From contig JBEKSX010000001.1 in assembly GCA_049516635.1 (NCBI GenBank), positions 11,088-75,087 of the forward strand: a DNA stretch of 64,000 nucleotides. Direction: 5' to 3'. This document shows, piece after piece, positions 54,703 through 64,000 of this stretch. Made by a program: the position numbers and the translations under genes. The DNA is from JBEKSX01 sp049516635 (GTDB lineage: Bacteria; Bacteroidota; Ignavibacteria; Tepidaquicellales; OLB5). Within the stretch, counting starts at the first letter, position 1. Every line of letters starts with the position of its first letter. Under the pieces are notes generated by a model, which did not search any database, was not told the DNA's origin, and saw only the letters and a list, made by a program, of their open reading frames with translations.

Positions 54703-55890
54703 TTGAAAGACATACACAAACTTTCTGACGAATCCAAAGTAGTTCATGCGGGAATGATAGAAGATGCATATTTATCGGTTATCCCCCCTATTTACCAGAC
54801 TTCGACTTTTAAATTCCATAATGCTGCGCATGGTGCGAGGTTATTTGCTAATGAAGAAGAGGGATTTATTTATACACGGCTAGGCAACCCGACAATAAAA
54901 GCACTTGAAGATTGTATCGCCGCATTGGAACAGGGGTACGGCGGTCTTGCTTGTGCTAGCGGAATGGCTGCGGTCGACACGGTTTTCACTACTCTGGTTA
55001 AGAACGGTGACCATGTCATATGCTCCGATTCAGTTTATGGTCCTACAACAACTATTCTTGCAACCATCTTCTCAAAGTTCGGCGTAGAGACAACTTTCAT
55101 TGATACCTCCGACCTGCGCAATATTGAGAAATCGTTCCGAAATAATACAAAGATAGTTTACATAGAGACTCCGGGTAACCCCACAATGAATATTACTGAC
55201 ATTGCAACAGCGGCGAAGCTTGCTCATTCTCACAGATGTAAACTCATAGTAGATAATACTTTCATGAGCCCGGTACTTCAAAAACCTCTAACCCTCGGAG
55301 CAGATGTAGTTCTGCATAGCCTGACCAAATTCCTCAACGGTCACGCTGATGTGGTAGGGGGTGTAATTATAGCAAAAGAAAAAGATGATTTTGAGCTTCT
55401 TAAGAAGACATTGATACTGCTCGGCGGTATTATCAGTCCTTTTAATGCATTTCTGGTTCACCGGGGAATCAAGACACTTGCGCTCAGGATGAATAAGCAC
55501 ACCGAGAATGCTCAAAAGATTGCTGAGTATCTCGAAAATCACCCAAAAGTGCAGTGGGTAAGATATCCCGGATTGAAATCACATCCGCAGTATGAGCTTG
55601 GTTTAAAGCAAACATCAGCTCCCGGCGGTATGATAAGTTTTGAACTGAAAGGCGGAGTCGAAGCCGGCAGGACCGTTATGGATAACGTTCATCTCTGCGT
55701 ACTTGCGGTAAGCCTGGGCGGTGTAGAAACCCTGATTGAGCACCCCGCATCCATGACACATGCGAGCATGGATAAAGATATTAGGCTTCAGGCAAAAATA
55801 ACGGACGGGCTGGTAAGACTATCGGTCGGAATTGAAAATGCAGATGAGCTTATCGCCGATCTGGATCAGGCATTTGAAAAAATTAAGTAA
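54703..55890 (+). CDS. PLP-dependent Cys/Met metabolism enzyme (methionine gamma-lyase/cystathionine gamma-synthase type)
   Basis: 395 residues of the Cys/Met-metabolism PLP family, cytosolic homotetramers. The PLP lysine is K209 in HSLTKFLNGH; YTRLGNPT (57-64) and SVYGPTT (110-116) line the site. The C-terminal half (GGMISFELKGG; AVSLGGVETLIEHPASMTH) most resembles methionine gamma-lyases. The reactive Cys of classic gamma-lyases (in YGCT) is Pro114 here, so exact reaction (gamma-lyase, gamma-synthase or sulfhydrylase) is open. It starts at TTG 54703 behind AGAGAGG. Confidence 0.85.
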   Translation: MKDIHKLSDESKVVHAGMIEDAYLSVIPPIYQTSTFKFHNAAHGARLFANEEEGFIYTRLGNPTIKALEDCIAALEQGYGGLACASGMAAVDTVFTTLVKNGDHVICSDSVYGPTTTILATIFSKFGVETTFIDTSDLRNIEKSFRNNTKIVYIETPGNPTMNITDIATAAKLAHSHRCKLIVDNTFMSPVLQKPLTLGADVVLHSLTKFLNGHADVVGGVIIAKEKDDFELLKKTLILLGGIISPFNAFLVHRGIKTLALRMNKHTENAQKIAEYLENHPKVQWVRYPGLKSHPQYELGLKQTSAPGGMISFELKGGVEAGRTVMDNVHLCVLAVSLGGVETLIEHPASMTHASMDKDIRLQAKITDGLVRLSVGIENADELIADLDQAFEKIK

Positions 55891-55909
55891 GATTTATAAT
55901 ATACGATAA

Positions 55910-56629
55910 TTAGAGGTCACCCTTGATAGGTCTTACCACGACTTCTTCGATTACGGTTTTTTTCGGCTGATTAGCTGCCATCAGGATAATCTCTGCAACT
56001 TCTTTCGGGGTCATCATACGATTTCTGTATTTTGCCCGTACCTTTGAATCCCACATAGGTGTATCTACGTTTCCGGGAAGTATGTTAGAGATTTTGATAT
56101 TATATCTCCTTACTTCATTTCTCAAGACACTCGACATTGCATACAAAGCGGCTTTTGAGGCTGAATAAACGGAACTGTCCTCAAAGAAGGTATTAGCTGC
56201 AACAGAGAGGACATTAATTATGTGTCCTTTTTTCTTTTTTATCATAAGAGGGAGTACGGCTTTTGTCATTAAAAAGCATCCCCTAACATTGGTATCCATA
56301 ATATTATCGTACTCGTGGCTCTTTGTATCGATAAATGATTTGAATACTGTAACCCCGGCATTATTTATTACTATATCTATTTTCCCGCATTTTTCAAGAA
56401 TTTTTTTCTTTGTTGACATTACACTTCTTTCGGATTGCACGTTGCAGACGAAAGCATAAGCTTCGTGTCCTGCAAATTTAAGCTCATTCACAAGACTCAC
56501 CAAACGCGATTTTCTTCTTGCAGTAGCATTTACTATATAACCTGCTTTTGCGAATACCTTCGCTGTTTCAAACCCGATGCCCGTTGAAGCTCCGGTTATC
56601 CAGACTACAGCCTGATTCATAAAATACAC
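55910..56629 (-). CDS. Short-chain dehydrogenase/reductase
   Basis: 239 residues with the classical SDR pattern: TGASTGIG cofactor motif (13-20), NNAG in VINNAGV (about 90-96), catalytic Ser in SVAAN and YSASK (about 155-159). The segment ATARRKSRL after the second strand has basic residues that favour NADP(H). Substrate unknown. It converges with the PLP enzyme gene with only 19 nt between. Confidence 0.88.
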   Translation of the reverse strand: MYFMNQAVVWITGASTGIGFETAKVFAKAGYIVNATARRKSRLVSLVNELKFAGHEAYAFVCNVQSERSVMSTKKKILEKCGKIDIVINNAGVTVFKSFIDTKSHEYDNIMDTNVRGCFLMTKAVLPLMIKKKKGHIINVLSVAANTFFEDSSVYSASKAALYAMSSVLRNEVRRYNIKISNILPGNVDTPMWDSKVRAKYRNRMMTPKEVAEIILMAANQPKKTVIEEVVVRPIKGDL

Positions 56630-56735
56630 TTATAAGTTTTAATAATCGTTAATTTATATAAATATAATGATTTTATATTTCGTCTTCCCAGCAATCCAAT
56701 TAAACTGATTGGCTCGAACTCATCTGTAAAAGTCA

Positions 56736-58313
56736 TTATTGTACATGTTCTCCCCAAACCTTTCTTAAAGTGTTCGATATTTCACCAATTGATGTATAAC
56801 ATTCTACGCACTCTATTATAAAAGGAATGATGTTATCTTTCTTGAGAGCAGCCTCACCCAACCTTGTCAGAGTATATTGTACTTTGGCTTTATCACGAGT
56901 AGCTCTGACATGCTTTAGTTTTTCGATCTGCTTTTTCTGAATAGAGTCATCTATCTTAAGAAGATCAATCTTTCCAGTGTCATCTTCTTCGATGAACTGG
57001 TTGACCCCGACAATTATCTTTTCTTTGTTTTCAATTGCCATTGAGTATTCGTATGAGCTATTTGCAATTTCTTCCTGCTGAAAACCAGATTCTATGCATT
57101 TTACTGCGCCGCCCATGCTGTCTATCTTATCAAGGTATCCCAAGACTTTTTCTTCAATTTTATCCGTGAAGTATTCAATATAATAAGACCCTGCTAGAGC
57201 ATCCACGGTATCGGCTATTCCGCTTTCATAAGCTATTAACTGCTGTGTTCTTAAAGCAACCCTCACGGATTCCTCTGTTGGTAAAGCTAATGCTTCATCC
57301 TTGGAATTTGTATGAAGAGACTGGCATCCACCGAGAACAGCGGCCATAGCCTCTATAGCGGTACGGACTATGTTGTTATCGACCTGCTGGGCAGTCAACG
57401 TGCTGCCAGCTGTTTGTGCGTGAAATCGCAGCATCATACTTTTATCCTTTTTGGCATGGAACCTCTCCTTCATTATTTTAGCCCAGATCCTCCTTGCCGC
57501 GCGGAATTTTGCAACCTCTTCGAGGAAATTTGCATGTGAATTGAAGAAAAATGATAACCTGGAAGCAAAATCATCAACATCGAGACCTGCCTTTATCGCC
57601 GATTCTACATATGCTATGGCATTTGCAAGAGTGAATGCAACTTCCTGAACTGCATTAGAACCGGCTTCTCTAATATGGTAACCGCTTATTGATATCGTAT
57701 TCCAGCTCGGAAGATTCTTATGACACCATTCAAAAATGTCAGTTATCAACCGCATAGAATGAATAGGTGGGTAAATATACGTGCCGCGTGCTATATATTC
57801 TTTCAGTAGATCGTTTTGTATGGTTCCCGATATTTTCTCTAGCTTAGCATTCTGTTTCTTAGCTATCACAACGTACATGCTTAACAGGATAGCTGCAGTT
57901 GAATTAATGGTCATAGATGTCGTGATATTCTCAAGAGTTATCCCGTCAAACAATATCTCCATATCTTTAAGCGTATCGATTGCAACTCCTACTTTGCCAA
58001 CCTCTCCTTCTGCTATGGGATCGTCACTATCATAACCAATCTGGGTCGGGAGATCGAATGCAACGGATAATCCTGTCGTGCCCTGTTCTAGAAGGAATTT
58101 ATATCTCTTGTTGGATTCTTCAGCTGTTCCGAAACCTGCATACTGGCGCATCGTCCAGAACCGGCTTCGATACATTAATTCGTGGACTCCTCTTGTAAAG
58201 GGGTATTTTCCCGGTGTGTTTAATTTTTCTTTATAGGTTTGTGACTCTTCTTTGATAAATGGCGGTATCTCTATCTCTGAATCTGTTACAAATTTGCTTT
58301 TTCTATCTTTCAC
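56736..58313 (-). CDS. Methylmalonyl-CoA mutase large (catalytic) subunit without B12 domain
   Basis: 525 residues, the TIM-barrel catalytic part of acyl-CoA mutases; it stops before the roughly 130-residue B12-binding domain (no DxHxxG), so a separate small subunit must exist elsewhere. The active-site segment WTMRQYAGF has the Tyr, and [11 protein letters not shown] the Arg, that mark methylmalonyl-CoA specificity; isobutyryl-CoA mutases carry Phe and Gln there. It interconverts methylmalonyl-CoA and succinyl-CoA in propionate metabolism. Neighbours give no pathway context. Confidence 0.9.
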   Translation of the reverse strand: MKDRKSKFVTDSEIEIPPFIKEESQTYKEKLNTPGKYPFTRGVHELMYRSRFWTMRQYAGFGTAEESNKRYKFLLEQGTTGLSVAFDLPTQIGYDSDDPIAEGEVGKVGVAIDTLKDMEILFDGITLENITTSMTINSTAAILLSMYVVIAKKQNAKLEKISGTIQNDLLKEYIARGTYIYPPIHSMRLITDIFEWCHKNLPSWNTISISGYHIREAGSNAVQEVAFTLANAIAYVESAIKAGLDVDDFASRLSFFFNSHANFLEEVAKFRAARRIWAKIMKERFHAKKDKSMMLRFHAQTAGSTLTAQQVDNNIVRTAIEAMAAVLGGCQSLHTNSKDEALALPTEESVRVALRTQQLIAYESGIADTVDALAGSYYIEYFTDKIEEKVLGYLDKIDSMGGAVKCIESGFQQEEIANSSYEYSMAIENKEKIIVGVNQFIEEDDTGKIDLLKIDDSIQKKQIEKLKHVRATRDKAKVQYTLTRLGEAALKKDNIIPFIIECVECYTSIGEISNTLRKVWGEHVQ

Positions 58314-58536
58314 TTTTTGCCCAATAATTTATTATCACACACAAAAATAGTCAGATTTGGTTTGATTATCAATTTGAAAATAAAAGAGTTAAAATACAAA
58401 TCATTCTTGTTTTATTTTTAATTATGTTATGTATGTCTGTATAATTGTCTATCGTGTATAAGTAGGAACCCTATTTATTAACAGCAATACTTAGGAATTT
58501 TTACGGGGGATGGTCTATTCATTCCCTGACTGTTTT

Positions 58537-59682
58537 TTACCGGTTATTTATTTTTGATTGAGCTTCCCTTAATTTAGGGCCTGATATTTCCTTGAATTTT
58601 GTATCCAGAGATATTGCTTTTTTATAATCTTCTGCTGCCTTCTCGTATTCTTTCATAGCAAAATAAACATCCCCCCTGCTATCATATGTATTAGCATTAT
58701 TCGGCGAAAGTGTTATGTATCTATTAACATCATGCAGCGCTTTTTTATACTGCTTTAAAACAAGATAGCAGTAACACCTTGAATTATACACGTCAGGATA
58801 CTCCGGTTTTAGTTCAATTACCTTTGTATAATCTATGATCGCACTGTTATAATTTTTCAGCGAATAGTATGAATTACCCCTGTTCACATAAGCATCAGCT
58901 TCGATTGAATCCAGACTTATTACTTTCGAAAAATCTTTTACTGCTGCTTCGTATTCTTTCAGATCGAAATAAACACTGCCTCTGTTATTATATGCTTCAA
59001 TGTACAATGAATCGTGCTCGATGGCTCTTGAATAATCTTCCATGGCATAATAATAGTTTTTTAATTGATCATAAGCTCTCCCCCTGTTATAATATGCCCT
59101 TGCAAAATTAGGTTTTAATTCGATCACCTTCGTATAATCTTGAATAGAATTCTCATAGTTAGCAGATAAATAGTAGCAATTGCCCCTGTTGTTATATGCT
59201 TTCCAATAATCCGGTTTTATAGAAATGGACATCGAATAATCATCAATTGCATTTGTAAAATCTTTCTTTCTTTCATAAATGTTTCCTCTGTTATTATACG
59301 CATCAGCAAAATTTGGTTTAATAGCTATTGCATTTGTAAAATCCTGAATAGCTTCTTCCGTGTAATCCATTATCGTATAAACCTGTCCCCTGTTATTCAG
59401 GGCTTCAGGATAACCCGGTCTTAATTCGATAGCTTTGGAATAATCTGAAAGTGCTCTGACAAATGCATTCGTTTGAAAGTAACAATTCCCTCGGTTATTA
59501 TAGACTTCCGGCAGATTGGGATGAAGATTAATTATCTGAGAATAAAGAGTTAAAGCTCCGGAATAATCCGCAGAATCGTATGCCAGATTTGCCTGTAAAA
59601 GCAAATCCGGTACATCCTGCCCGCAGGTTGTAGTACAAATTAATACGAATAGTGTCAGTATTGAATAAATATAGCTTTTCAT
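58537..59682 (-). CDS. Secreted TPR repeat protein
   Basis: 381 residues: a signal peptide (about 1-20) with a Cys at 20 in a C-G context (TTCGQD, possibly a lipobox), then about ten TPR units of 34 residues (pattern AYNNRGN.Y....Y..AI.DY..AI.L.P) filling the protein. A periplasmic or lipid-anchored scaffold; partners unknown. The repeats are strongly alike, so the array has probably grown by duplication. Confidence 0.85.
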   Translation of the reverse strand: MKSYIYSILTLFVLICTTTCGQDVPDLLLQANLAYDSADYSGALTLYSQIINLHPNLPEVYNNRGNCYFQTNAFVRALSDYSKAIELRPGYPEALNNRGQVYTIMDYTEEAIQDFTNAIAIKPNFADAYNNRGNIYERKKDFTNAIDDYSMSISIKPDYWKAYNNRGNCYYLSANYENSIQDYTKVIELKPNFARAYYNRGRAYDQLKNYYYAMEDYSRAIEHDSLYIEAYNNRGSVYFDLKEYEAAVKDFSKVISLDSIEADAYVNRGNSYYSLKNYNSAIIDYTKVIELKPEYPDVYNSRCYCYLVLKQYKKALHDVNRYITLSPNNANTYDSRGDVYFAMKEYEKAAEDYKKAISLDTKFKEISGPKLREAQSKINNR

Positions 59683-59809
59683 CTAATATTAAAAACAGTT
59701 ATTGTACAAAAATAATTATTTCAATGGTTGAAATATTAGGAAAAAAACTAAACTTTAATAGCTTGAAATAAGTTTATATTAATAAAGAATATAGGGAGGT
59801 AAAAATTAG

Positions 59810-60985
59810 ATGCCCCGTTATAAATATTTAATATTGGGAGGTGGAATGACCGGTGATTCCGCTGTTAAAGGAATACGTGAAATCGATAAGGAAGGTTCGA
59901 TCGGATTGATCAGTGATGAAAAATATCCTCCTTACAGCCGTCCACCCCTTACAAAGGATCTGTGGAAAGGCTCCGAGCTTGATAAGATATGGAGAAAAAC
60001 TGATGAATATAATATAACTTTACATCTTTCGACGCATATAACCAGACTGGACGCTGAAAACAGATATCTCGTTGACGATAAAGGTAACAAGTATGAATTC
60101 GAGAAACTGCTTCTTGCAACCGGTGGCAGGCCCATAAAATTGCCTTTCGGAAGCGAAGATATAATTTATTACCGGCGTCTCAGCGATTATAATAATCTAA
60201 GATCTATTTCAGAAACAGATAAGACCTTCGCCATAATCGGCGGTGGTTTTATCGGAACTGAAATTGCAGCAGCACTTACTATGAACGGGAAAGAAGTTAC
60301 TATGATATTTCCCGAAAAGTTTTTGGGAGAGAGGATCTATCCATTAGACCTTGCCCAATTTCTTACGGGGTTTTATAGTGAAAAAGGCGTTCGCATGATA
60401 TCCGGAGATGCGGTCACGGAAATAGAAGAAGAGAAAAGCAGCTTCTTCGTAGGCACTGGTTCGGGTAAAAACGTTACTGCTGATTGCGTTATTGCTGGAT
60501 TAGGCATTAGACCGAATACCATGCTGGCTGAAGAGGCTGGAATAGCGGTGAATAACGGTATACTCATTGATGAATATCTTAGAACCAATATTAACTATAT
60601 ATACGCTGCAGGTGATGTTGCAAACATTTACAATCCTTCGCTGGAGAGAAGAATAAGAATAGAACACGCAGACAATGCAGATAAAATGGGAAAGAGTGCC
60701 GGTATATCAATGGCAGGAAAAGGTGAACCTTTTAATTATCTTCCTTTTTTCTATTCTGATATGTTCGACCTCGGATATGAAGCTATAGGTGAGCTTCATT
60801 CTACATATGATATAGTCAGCGATTGGCAGGAACCGTTCAAAAAAGGGGTTATATATTACTCGCAAAACGATAAGGTCAGGGGTGTACTACTCTGGAATGT
60901 TTGGGGAAAAATTAAAGATGCGAGGGAGTTGATCGGAAGTAAAAGAACGATCAAACCGGAAGAACTGAAGGGCTTGATAGAATAA
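59810..60985 (+). CDS. FAD-dependent NAD(P)H oxidoreductase (ferredoxin-reductase/AIF-like)
   Basis: 391 residues: FAD-binding GGGMTGD (10-16), a second dinucleotide site IIGGGFIGTEIAAA for NAD(P)H (about 143-156), and the FAD-closing YAAGDVANIYNP. The SRPPLTKDLWKG segment is typical of ferredoxin reductases and AIF-like proteins. It has no redox-active CxxC, so it passes electrons to a partner protein. A strong GGGAGGT Shine-Dalgarno precedes the ATG. It converges with the hyp genes, 31 nt apart. Confidence 0.88.
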   Translation: MPRYKYLILGGGMTGDSAVKGIREIDKEGSIGLISDEKYPPYSRPPLTKDLWKGSELDKIWRKTDEYNITLHLSTHITRLDAENRYLVDDKGNKYEFEKLLLATGGRPIKLPFGSEDIIYYRRLSDYNNLRSISETDKTFAIIGGGFIGTEIAAALTMNGKEVTMIFPEKFLGERIYPLDLAQFLTGFYSEKGVRMISGDAVTEIEEEKSSFFVGTGSGKNVTADCVIAGLGIRPNTMLAEEAGIAVNNGILIDEYLRTNINYIYAAGDVANIYNPSLERRIRIEHADNADKMGKSAGISMAGKGEPFNYLPFFYSDMFDLGYEAIGELHSTYDIVSDWQEPFKKGVIYYSQNDKVRGVLLWNVWGKIKDARELIGSKRTIKPEELKGLIE

Positions 60986-61016
60986 TGAGCATATGGATGA
61001 AACTCAGGGTATACCT

Positions 61017-62072
61017 TCAACAAATCCTGGGTAGCTGCTCTCCGCTTAACATATCTACGATTCGTGTTGCACCAATTGTACTCCTCATAATTACCAAACC
61101 GGCATTACTTTCAGATACTTTCCCGATGATATGAGCTTCAGGAGCATTTTTGTCAGAATTGAGTATATCAAGCGCTTTCTGAACTTGGTTATCGGGAAGG
61201 AAAGTAACAAACCTTCCTTCATTCGCAACATACAGGGGATCGAACCCGAGAATTTCACATGCGCCTCTGACATCCTCTGCGACCGGTATATTCTTCTCGT
61301 TAATATTAATACCTAGTTTTGAAGCCTGTGCAATTTCTACAAGTGCGCTCGATAGTCCCCCTCTTGTCAGGTCACGCATACAGTGGATATCGAGACCTGC
61401 ATCGACTAGCCTTTTCACAATACTGTTCAAAGGTGCTGAATCGCTCTCTATGGTAGTTTCGAATTCCAGACCTTCACGCACTGCCATTATAGCTATCCCG
61501 TGCCTTCCAATATCTCCATTGATGACAATAACATCTCCGGGCAGTATCGAAGCAGGATTGATATTCAGCTTGTGATTTATGATACCTATACCTGATGTAT
61601 TAATAAATATCCCATCACCCTTCCCTTTATCAACTACCTTTGTATCACCCGTAACAATCTCAACCCCAGTATTTTTTGCAGCTTCTTTCATAGATTGTAC
61701 AATCCGCCACATAGTCTCCATCGGTAATCCTTCTTCGATAATAAATGCCGTGCTGATATAAAGCGGTTCAGCTCCGCTCATTGCCAGATCATTCACAGTA
61801 CCGTGAATCGCCAATGAGCCGATATCACCGCCGGGGAAGAATAAGGGATTCACAACATAAGAGTCTGTTGTAAAAGCAACTCTTTTCTTCTTTAGAATCA
61901 GTTCTACAGAATCATGCAAAACTTTGCTTTCTTTCGAATTGAATTCTGGCAGGAACATTTTTTCTATCAGGTTATGCATTAACGTTCCGCCTCCCCCGTG
62001 AGCCAGAAGGACTTTTGGATACTGCTGAATCGGGATAGGGCAACTCATTTCGAAAGATTTTTTTTCTTCCAT
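61017..62072 (-). CDS. hypE: Hydrogenase maturation protein HypE
   Basis: 351 residues. ATP-dependent dehydratase that converts the carbamoyl group on its C-terminal cysteine to a thiocyanate, the CN donor for the NiFe centre. The essential C-terminal PRIC is present. The N-terminal AHGGGGTLM and the central [11 protein letters not shown] are AIR-synthetase-like ATP sites. Last gene of the hypF-C-D-E run, 25 nt after hypD. Confidence 0.96.
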   Translation of the reverse strand: MEEKKSFEMSCPIPIQQYPKVLLAHGGGGTLMHNLIEKMFLPEFNSKESKVLHDSVELILKKKRVAFTTDSYVVNPLFFPGGDIGSLAIHGTVNDLAMSGAEPLYISTAFIIEEGLPMETMWRIVQSMKEAAKNTGVEIVTGDTKVVDKGKGDGIFINTSGIGIINHKLNINPASILPGDVIVINGDIGRHGIAIMAVREGLEFETTIESDSAPLNSIVKRLVDAGLDIHCMRDLTRGGLSSALVEIAQASKLGININEKNIPVAEDVRGACEILGFDPLYVANEGRFVTFLPDNQVQKALDILNSDKNAPEAHIIGKVSESNAGLVIMRSTIGATRIVDMLSGEQLPRIC

Positions 62073-62097
62073 TCTTTTATTGAATGATTATTCTCAG

Positions 62098-63189
62098 TTA
62101 ACTATCAAATCTGCGGTATCGATAATATGCTGCGCAGGCACCTTCCGAAGAGACCATTGGTGCTCCGAGCGGAAAATCCGGTGTACATTTGGTTCCAAAT
62201 GCCGGGCATTCATTGGGTTTTTTCTGCCCCTGAAGTACAAGTCCCGCAATACAGTCCGGTGATTCGTCAGCAGTAATATTCGAAAGTGAGAATTTCAATT
62301 CGGCATCGAATTGCCTGTATCCATCGTTCAACCCAAGTCCGCTCTGAGGTATTTCTCCTACTCCCCGCCATTTTCTCGGGACGATCTTAAACACTTCTTT
62401 TATTAATTCTTGCGCTTGAAGATTACCTTCTTTTCTTACGGAACGGGAATACTGGTTCTCAACCTGAAATCTGCCTTCTTCAAGCTGTTTGATGCACATA
62501 TATATTCCCTGAAGTATATCAACAGGTTCAAATCCCGTAACGATGATCGGAACACGATATTTCTCAGCAATCGGGATATACTCGTTAAACCCCATTACAG
62601 TGCACACATGCCCTGCGGCAAGAAACCCCTGAACAAGATTTAGCGGTGAGGACAGGATGGCTTCCATTGCAGGTGGTACAAGCACATGTGAGACAAGAAG
62701 AGAGAAGTTCTTTATATTATTTTTTTTTGCCTGGTAAACAGCCATAGCATTAGCCGGTGCTGTTGTCTCAAAGCCTACTGCGAAAAAAATAACTTCTTTA
62801 TTTGGATTGTTCCCGGCAATTTTCACAGCATCCATTGGGGAGTAGACTATACGGATATCCCCGCCGTCAGCTTTTACGGAGAGCAGATCTTTTTGTGTTC
62901 CGGGGACCCTGAGCATATCGCCGAATGAACAAAAAATTACGTTCTTCTTTGAGGCAATCTCGATCGCTTTATTAATCAATTCAACGGGAGTAACACATAC
63001 CGGACAACCGGGACCATGTACAAGTGTTATGCTTTCAGGCAATAGCTCGTCAATTCCAAATTTTACGATGGAATGGGTTTGTCCTCCGCATATTTCCATA
63101 ATAGCCCATTTACGTGTGATTATATTCCTGATGGCATCAGCAAATTTGTTCGCGGTTGCGGAATCCCTATATTCATCTATATATTTCAT
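62098..63189 (-). CDS. hypD: Hydrogenase maturation protein HypD
   Basis: 363 residues. Iron-sulfur scaffold on which Fe(CN)2CO is assembled with HypC. Conserved ICGGQTHSI and [10 protein letters not shown] are present near the N-terminus, and the C-terminal Cys residues (about 325-355: [26 protein letters not shown]) are the [4Fe-4S] ligand region. Its ATG overlaps the hypC stop (ATGA). Confidence 0.96.
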   Translation of the reverse strand: MKYIDEYRDSATANKFADAIRNIITRKWAIMEICGGQTHSIVKFGIDELLPESITLVHGPGCPVCVTPVELINKAIEIASKKNVIFCSFGDMLRVPGTQKDLLSVKADGGDIRIVYSPMDAVKIAGNNPNKEVIFFAVGFETTAPANAMAVYQAKKNNIKNFSLLVSHVLVPPAMEAILSSPLNLVQGFLAAGHVCTVMGFNEYIPIAEKYRVPIIVTGFEPVDILQGIYMCIKQLEEGRFQVENQYSRSVRKEGNLQAQELIKEVFKIVPRKWRGVGEIPQSGLGLNDGYRQFDAELKFSLSNITADESPDCIAGLVLQGQKKPNECPAFGTKCTPDFPLGAPMVSSEGACAAYYRYRRFDS

Positions 63190-63464
63190 GTTTCCTTTTC
63201 TCCCGATTCAAGTTCATTCCCGGGTCCGGAATCGTTAGACTCTTCTATTTGCCTCAGGAATTCTAAAGTTTTGTTAGCTTCTTCTTCATCCAGAGTACTG
63301 ATAGCAAAACCGACATGAACGATTACATAGTCCCCAACTTTTGCTTCCGGAACGTAAGCAAGGTTTACCTCTTTAGCTATTCCTCCGAAATTCACCTTTC
63401 CCATTCGTTCAAATGGATCCTCTCCGCTTATGCTTATTATCAAACCCGGTATTGCAAGGCACAT
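63186..63464 (-). CDS. hypC: Hydrogenase maturation chaperone HypC
   Basis: 92 residues, OB-fold chaperone with the essential N-terminal MCLAIPG; the Cys2 binds the Fe(CN)2CO unit. The body ([22 protein letters not shown] and [11 protein letters not shown]) is canonical. It carries a longer, acidic tail ([14 protein letters not shown]) than most homologues. It starts 5 nt after hypF. Confidence 0.95.
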   Translation of the reverse strand: MCLAIPGLIISISGEDPFERMGKVNFGGIAKEVNLAYVPEAKVGDYVIVHVGFAISTLDEEEANKTLEFLRQIEESNDSGPGNELESGEKET

Positions 63465-63469
63465 CTTTT

Positions 63470-64000
63470 TTACTCCTTATTAGAATTTCTGATTGCTGCT
63501 GTAATCTGCCCGAGGGAGATACCTCCATCGTTTGTCGGCACACGCTGGTGCCAGTATATGCTAAAACCATTATCAGTCAGATAATTTACAGTTCTCTCGA
63601 GCAAGTACTGGTTCTGGAAACACCCACCCGATAACACTACCTTTTTATCACCCGATCTTTTCACAGTTTCAACAATCATGTCAGTTAAAGTATTATGAAA
63701 TTTTCCTGTTATAAAACCTGTTTCCATTTTATTCTTAACGTCATTCAGAATTCCTTTTACCATCGGTTCCCAGTCCAGAATATATTCAGTTTCAGTGCCT
63801 GCTGCATTTTCCAATATACGAAAAGGATATGCCTCATTTGAATTCAAAAGTTTAGCGCTAAATTCCACCTGCATAGCTGCCTGTCCCTCGAAGTGTGAAT
63901 ACGAGCTTGTACCTGTGATCGAAGCCACTGCATCGAACAATCTTCCTGCACTTGATGTAACAGGTGAATTAATATTCTTCTCAAGCATTTTTTTTAATAA
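63470..64000 (-). CDS. hypF: Carbamoyltransferase HypF, C-terminal part (runs off the window)
   Basis: The frame is open to the end of the window; the in-frame ATG at 63988 is internal. The visible 176 codons are the Kae1-like carbamoyl-transfer end of HypF: NSPVTSSAGRLFDAV near the start and SGGCFQNQYLLERTVNYL with VPTNDGGISLGQ near the C-terminus. HypF makes the carbamoyl group that HypE turns into cyanide. No hydrogenase structural gene is visible. Confidence 0.92.
   Translation of the reverse strand, partial: LLKKMLEKNINSPVTSSAGRLFDAVASITGTSSYSHFEGQAAMQVEFSAKLLNSNEAYPFRILENAAGTETEYILDWEPMVKGILNDVKNKMETGFITGKFHNTLTDMIVETVKRSGDKKVVLSGGCFQNQYLLERTVNYLTDNGFSIYWHQRVPTNDGGISLGQITAAIRNSNKE

Overview
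The window looks like chromosome from a Bacteroidota/Chlorobiota-type bacterium, most likely Ignavibacteria or a close relative. Six proteins end in a type IX secretion (T9SS) type A sorting domain with the NYPNPFNP box. The base composition is AT-rich, Shine-Dalgarno sequences are often weak, and at least one promoter fits the Bacteroidota pattern (TTG, about 20 nt, TAnnTTTG). This assignment is inferred from protein style only; there is no rRNA here.

Layout. 1-2.0 kb: the end of a lysine-pathway operon (aspartokinase C-terminus, dapB) and a Yip1-like membrane protein. 2.0-8.5 kb: a secreted beta-helix protein, an ECF-like sigma factor, an M3 oligoendopeptidase, a methyltransferase and rsgA. 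8.5-12.7 kb: a heterodimeric ABC exporter operon preceded by a 32-codon leader ORF and a strong terminator with competing antiterminator pairings. 12.9-15.2 kb: phzF and two T9SS-tagged proteins, one almost without cargo. 15.3-19.7 kb: an HtrA-type protease, recO, mtnA and a PfkB kinase. 19.9-30.2 kb: four secreted Asp-box (BNR) proteins, three of them tandem paralogues, with an SppA protease fused to a beta-barrel-like domain and a lipoprotein peroxiredoxin. 30.5-34.8 kb: dnaX, speB and a TPR protein with a repetitive acidic/proline linker. 35.0-40.5 kb: tRNA-Ser and a signalling cluster (two GcvH-like proteins, a CxxCH-bearing histidine kinase, an NtrC-family regulator and an archaemetzincin). 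41-47.6 kb: an MFS transporter, small ORFs and a 1469-residue kinase with nine PAS domains. 48-52.3 kb: tRNA-Thr, rdgB and a second heterodimeric ABC exporter. 52.4-54.6 kb: CIRCE-controlled groESL. 54.7-59.7 kb: a PLP sulfur enzyme, an SDR, a methylmalonyl-CoA mutase large subunit and a TPR protein. 59.8-64 kb: an FAD oxidoreductase and the hydrogenase maturation genes hypF(partial)-hypC-hypD-hypE.

Most interesting. (1) The region 12389-12642 reads as a complete ribosome-mediated attenuator in front of an ABC drug-exporter-like operon: promoter, leader peptide, mutually exclusive hairpins, intrinsic terminator. (2) The 35.4-40.5 kb cluster combines a probable heme-binding sensor kinase with two GcvH-like proteins, at least one apparently lacking the lipoyl lysine, that share a GVTxxDGG tail motif; the sigma-54 regulator gene overlaps an archaemetzincin gene in a TAATG junction. 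(3) The SppA fusion and the nearly cargo-free T9SS tag are unusual secretion-related proteins. No CRISPR array, insertion sequence or phage gene was found. The only hint of past integration is an 18-bp copy of the tRNA-Thr 3' end.
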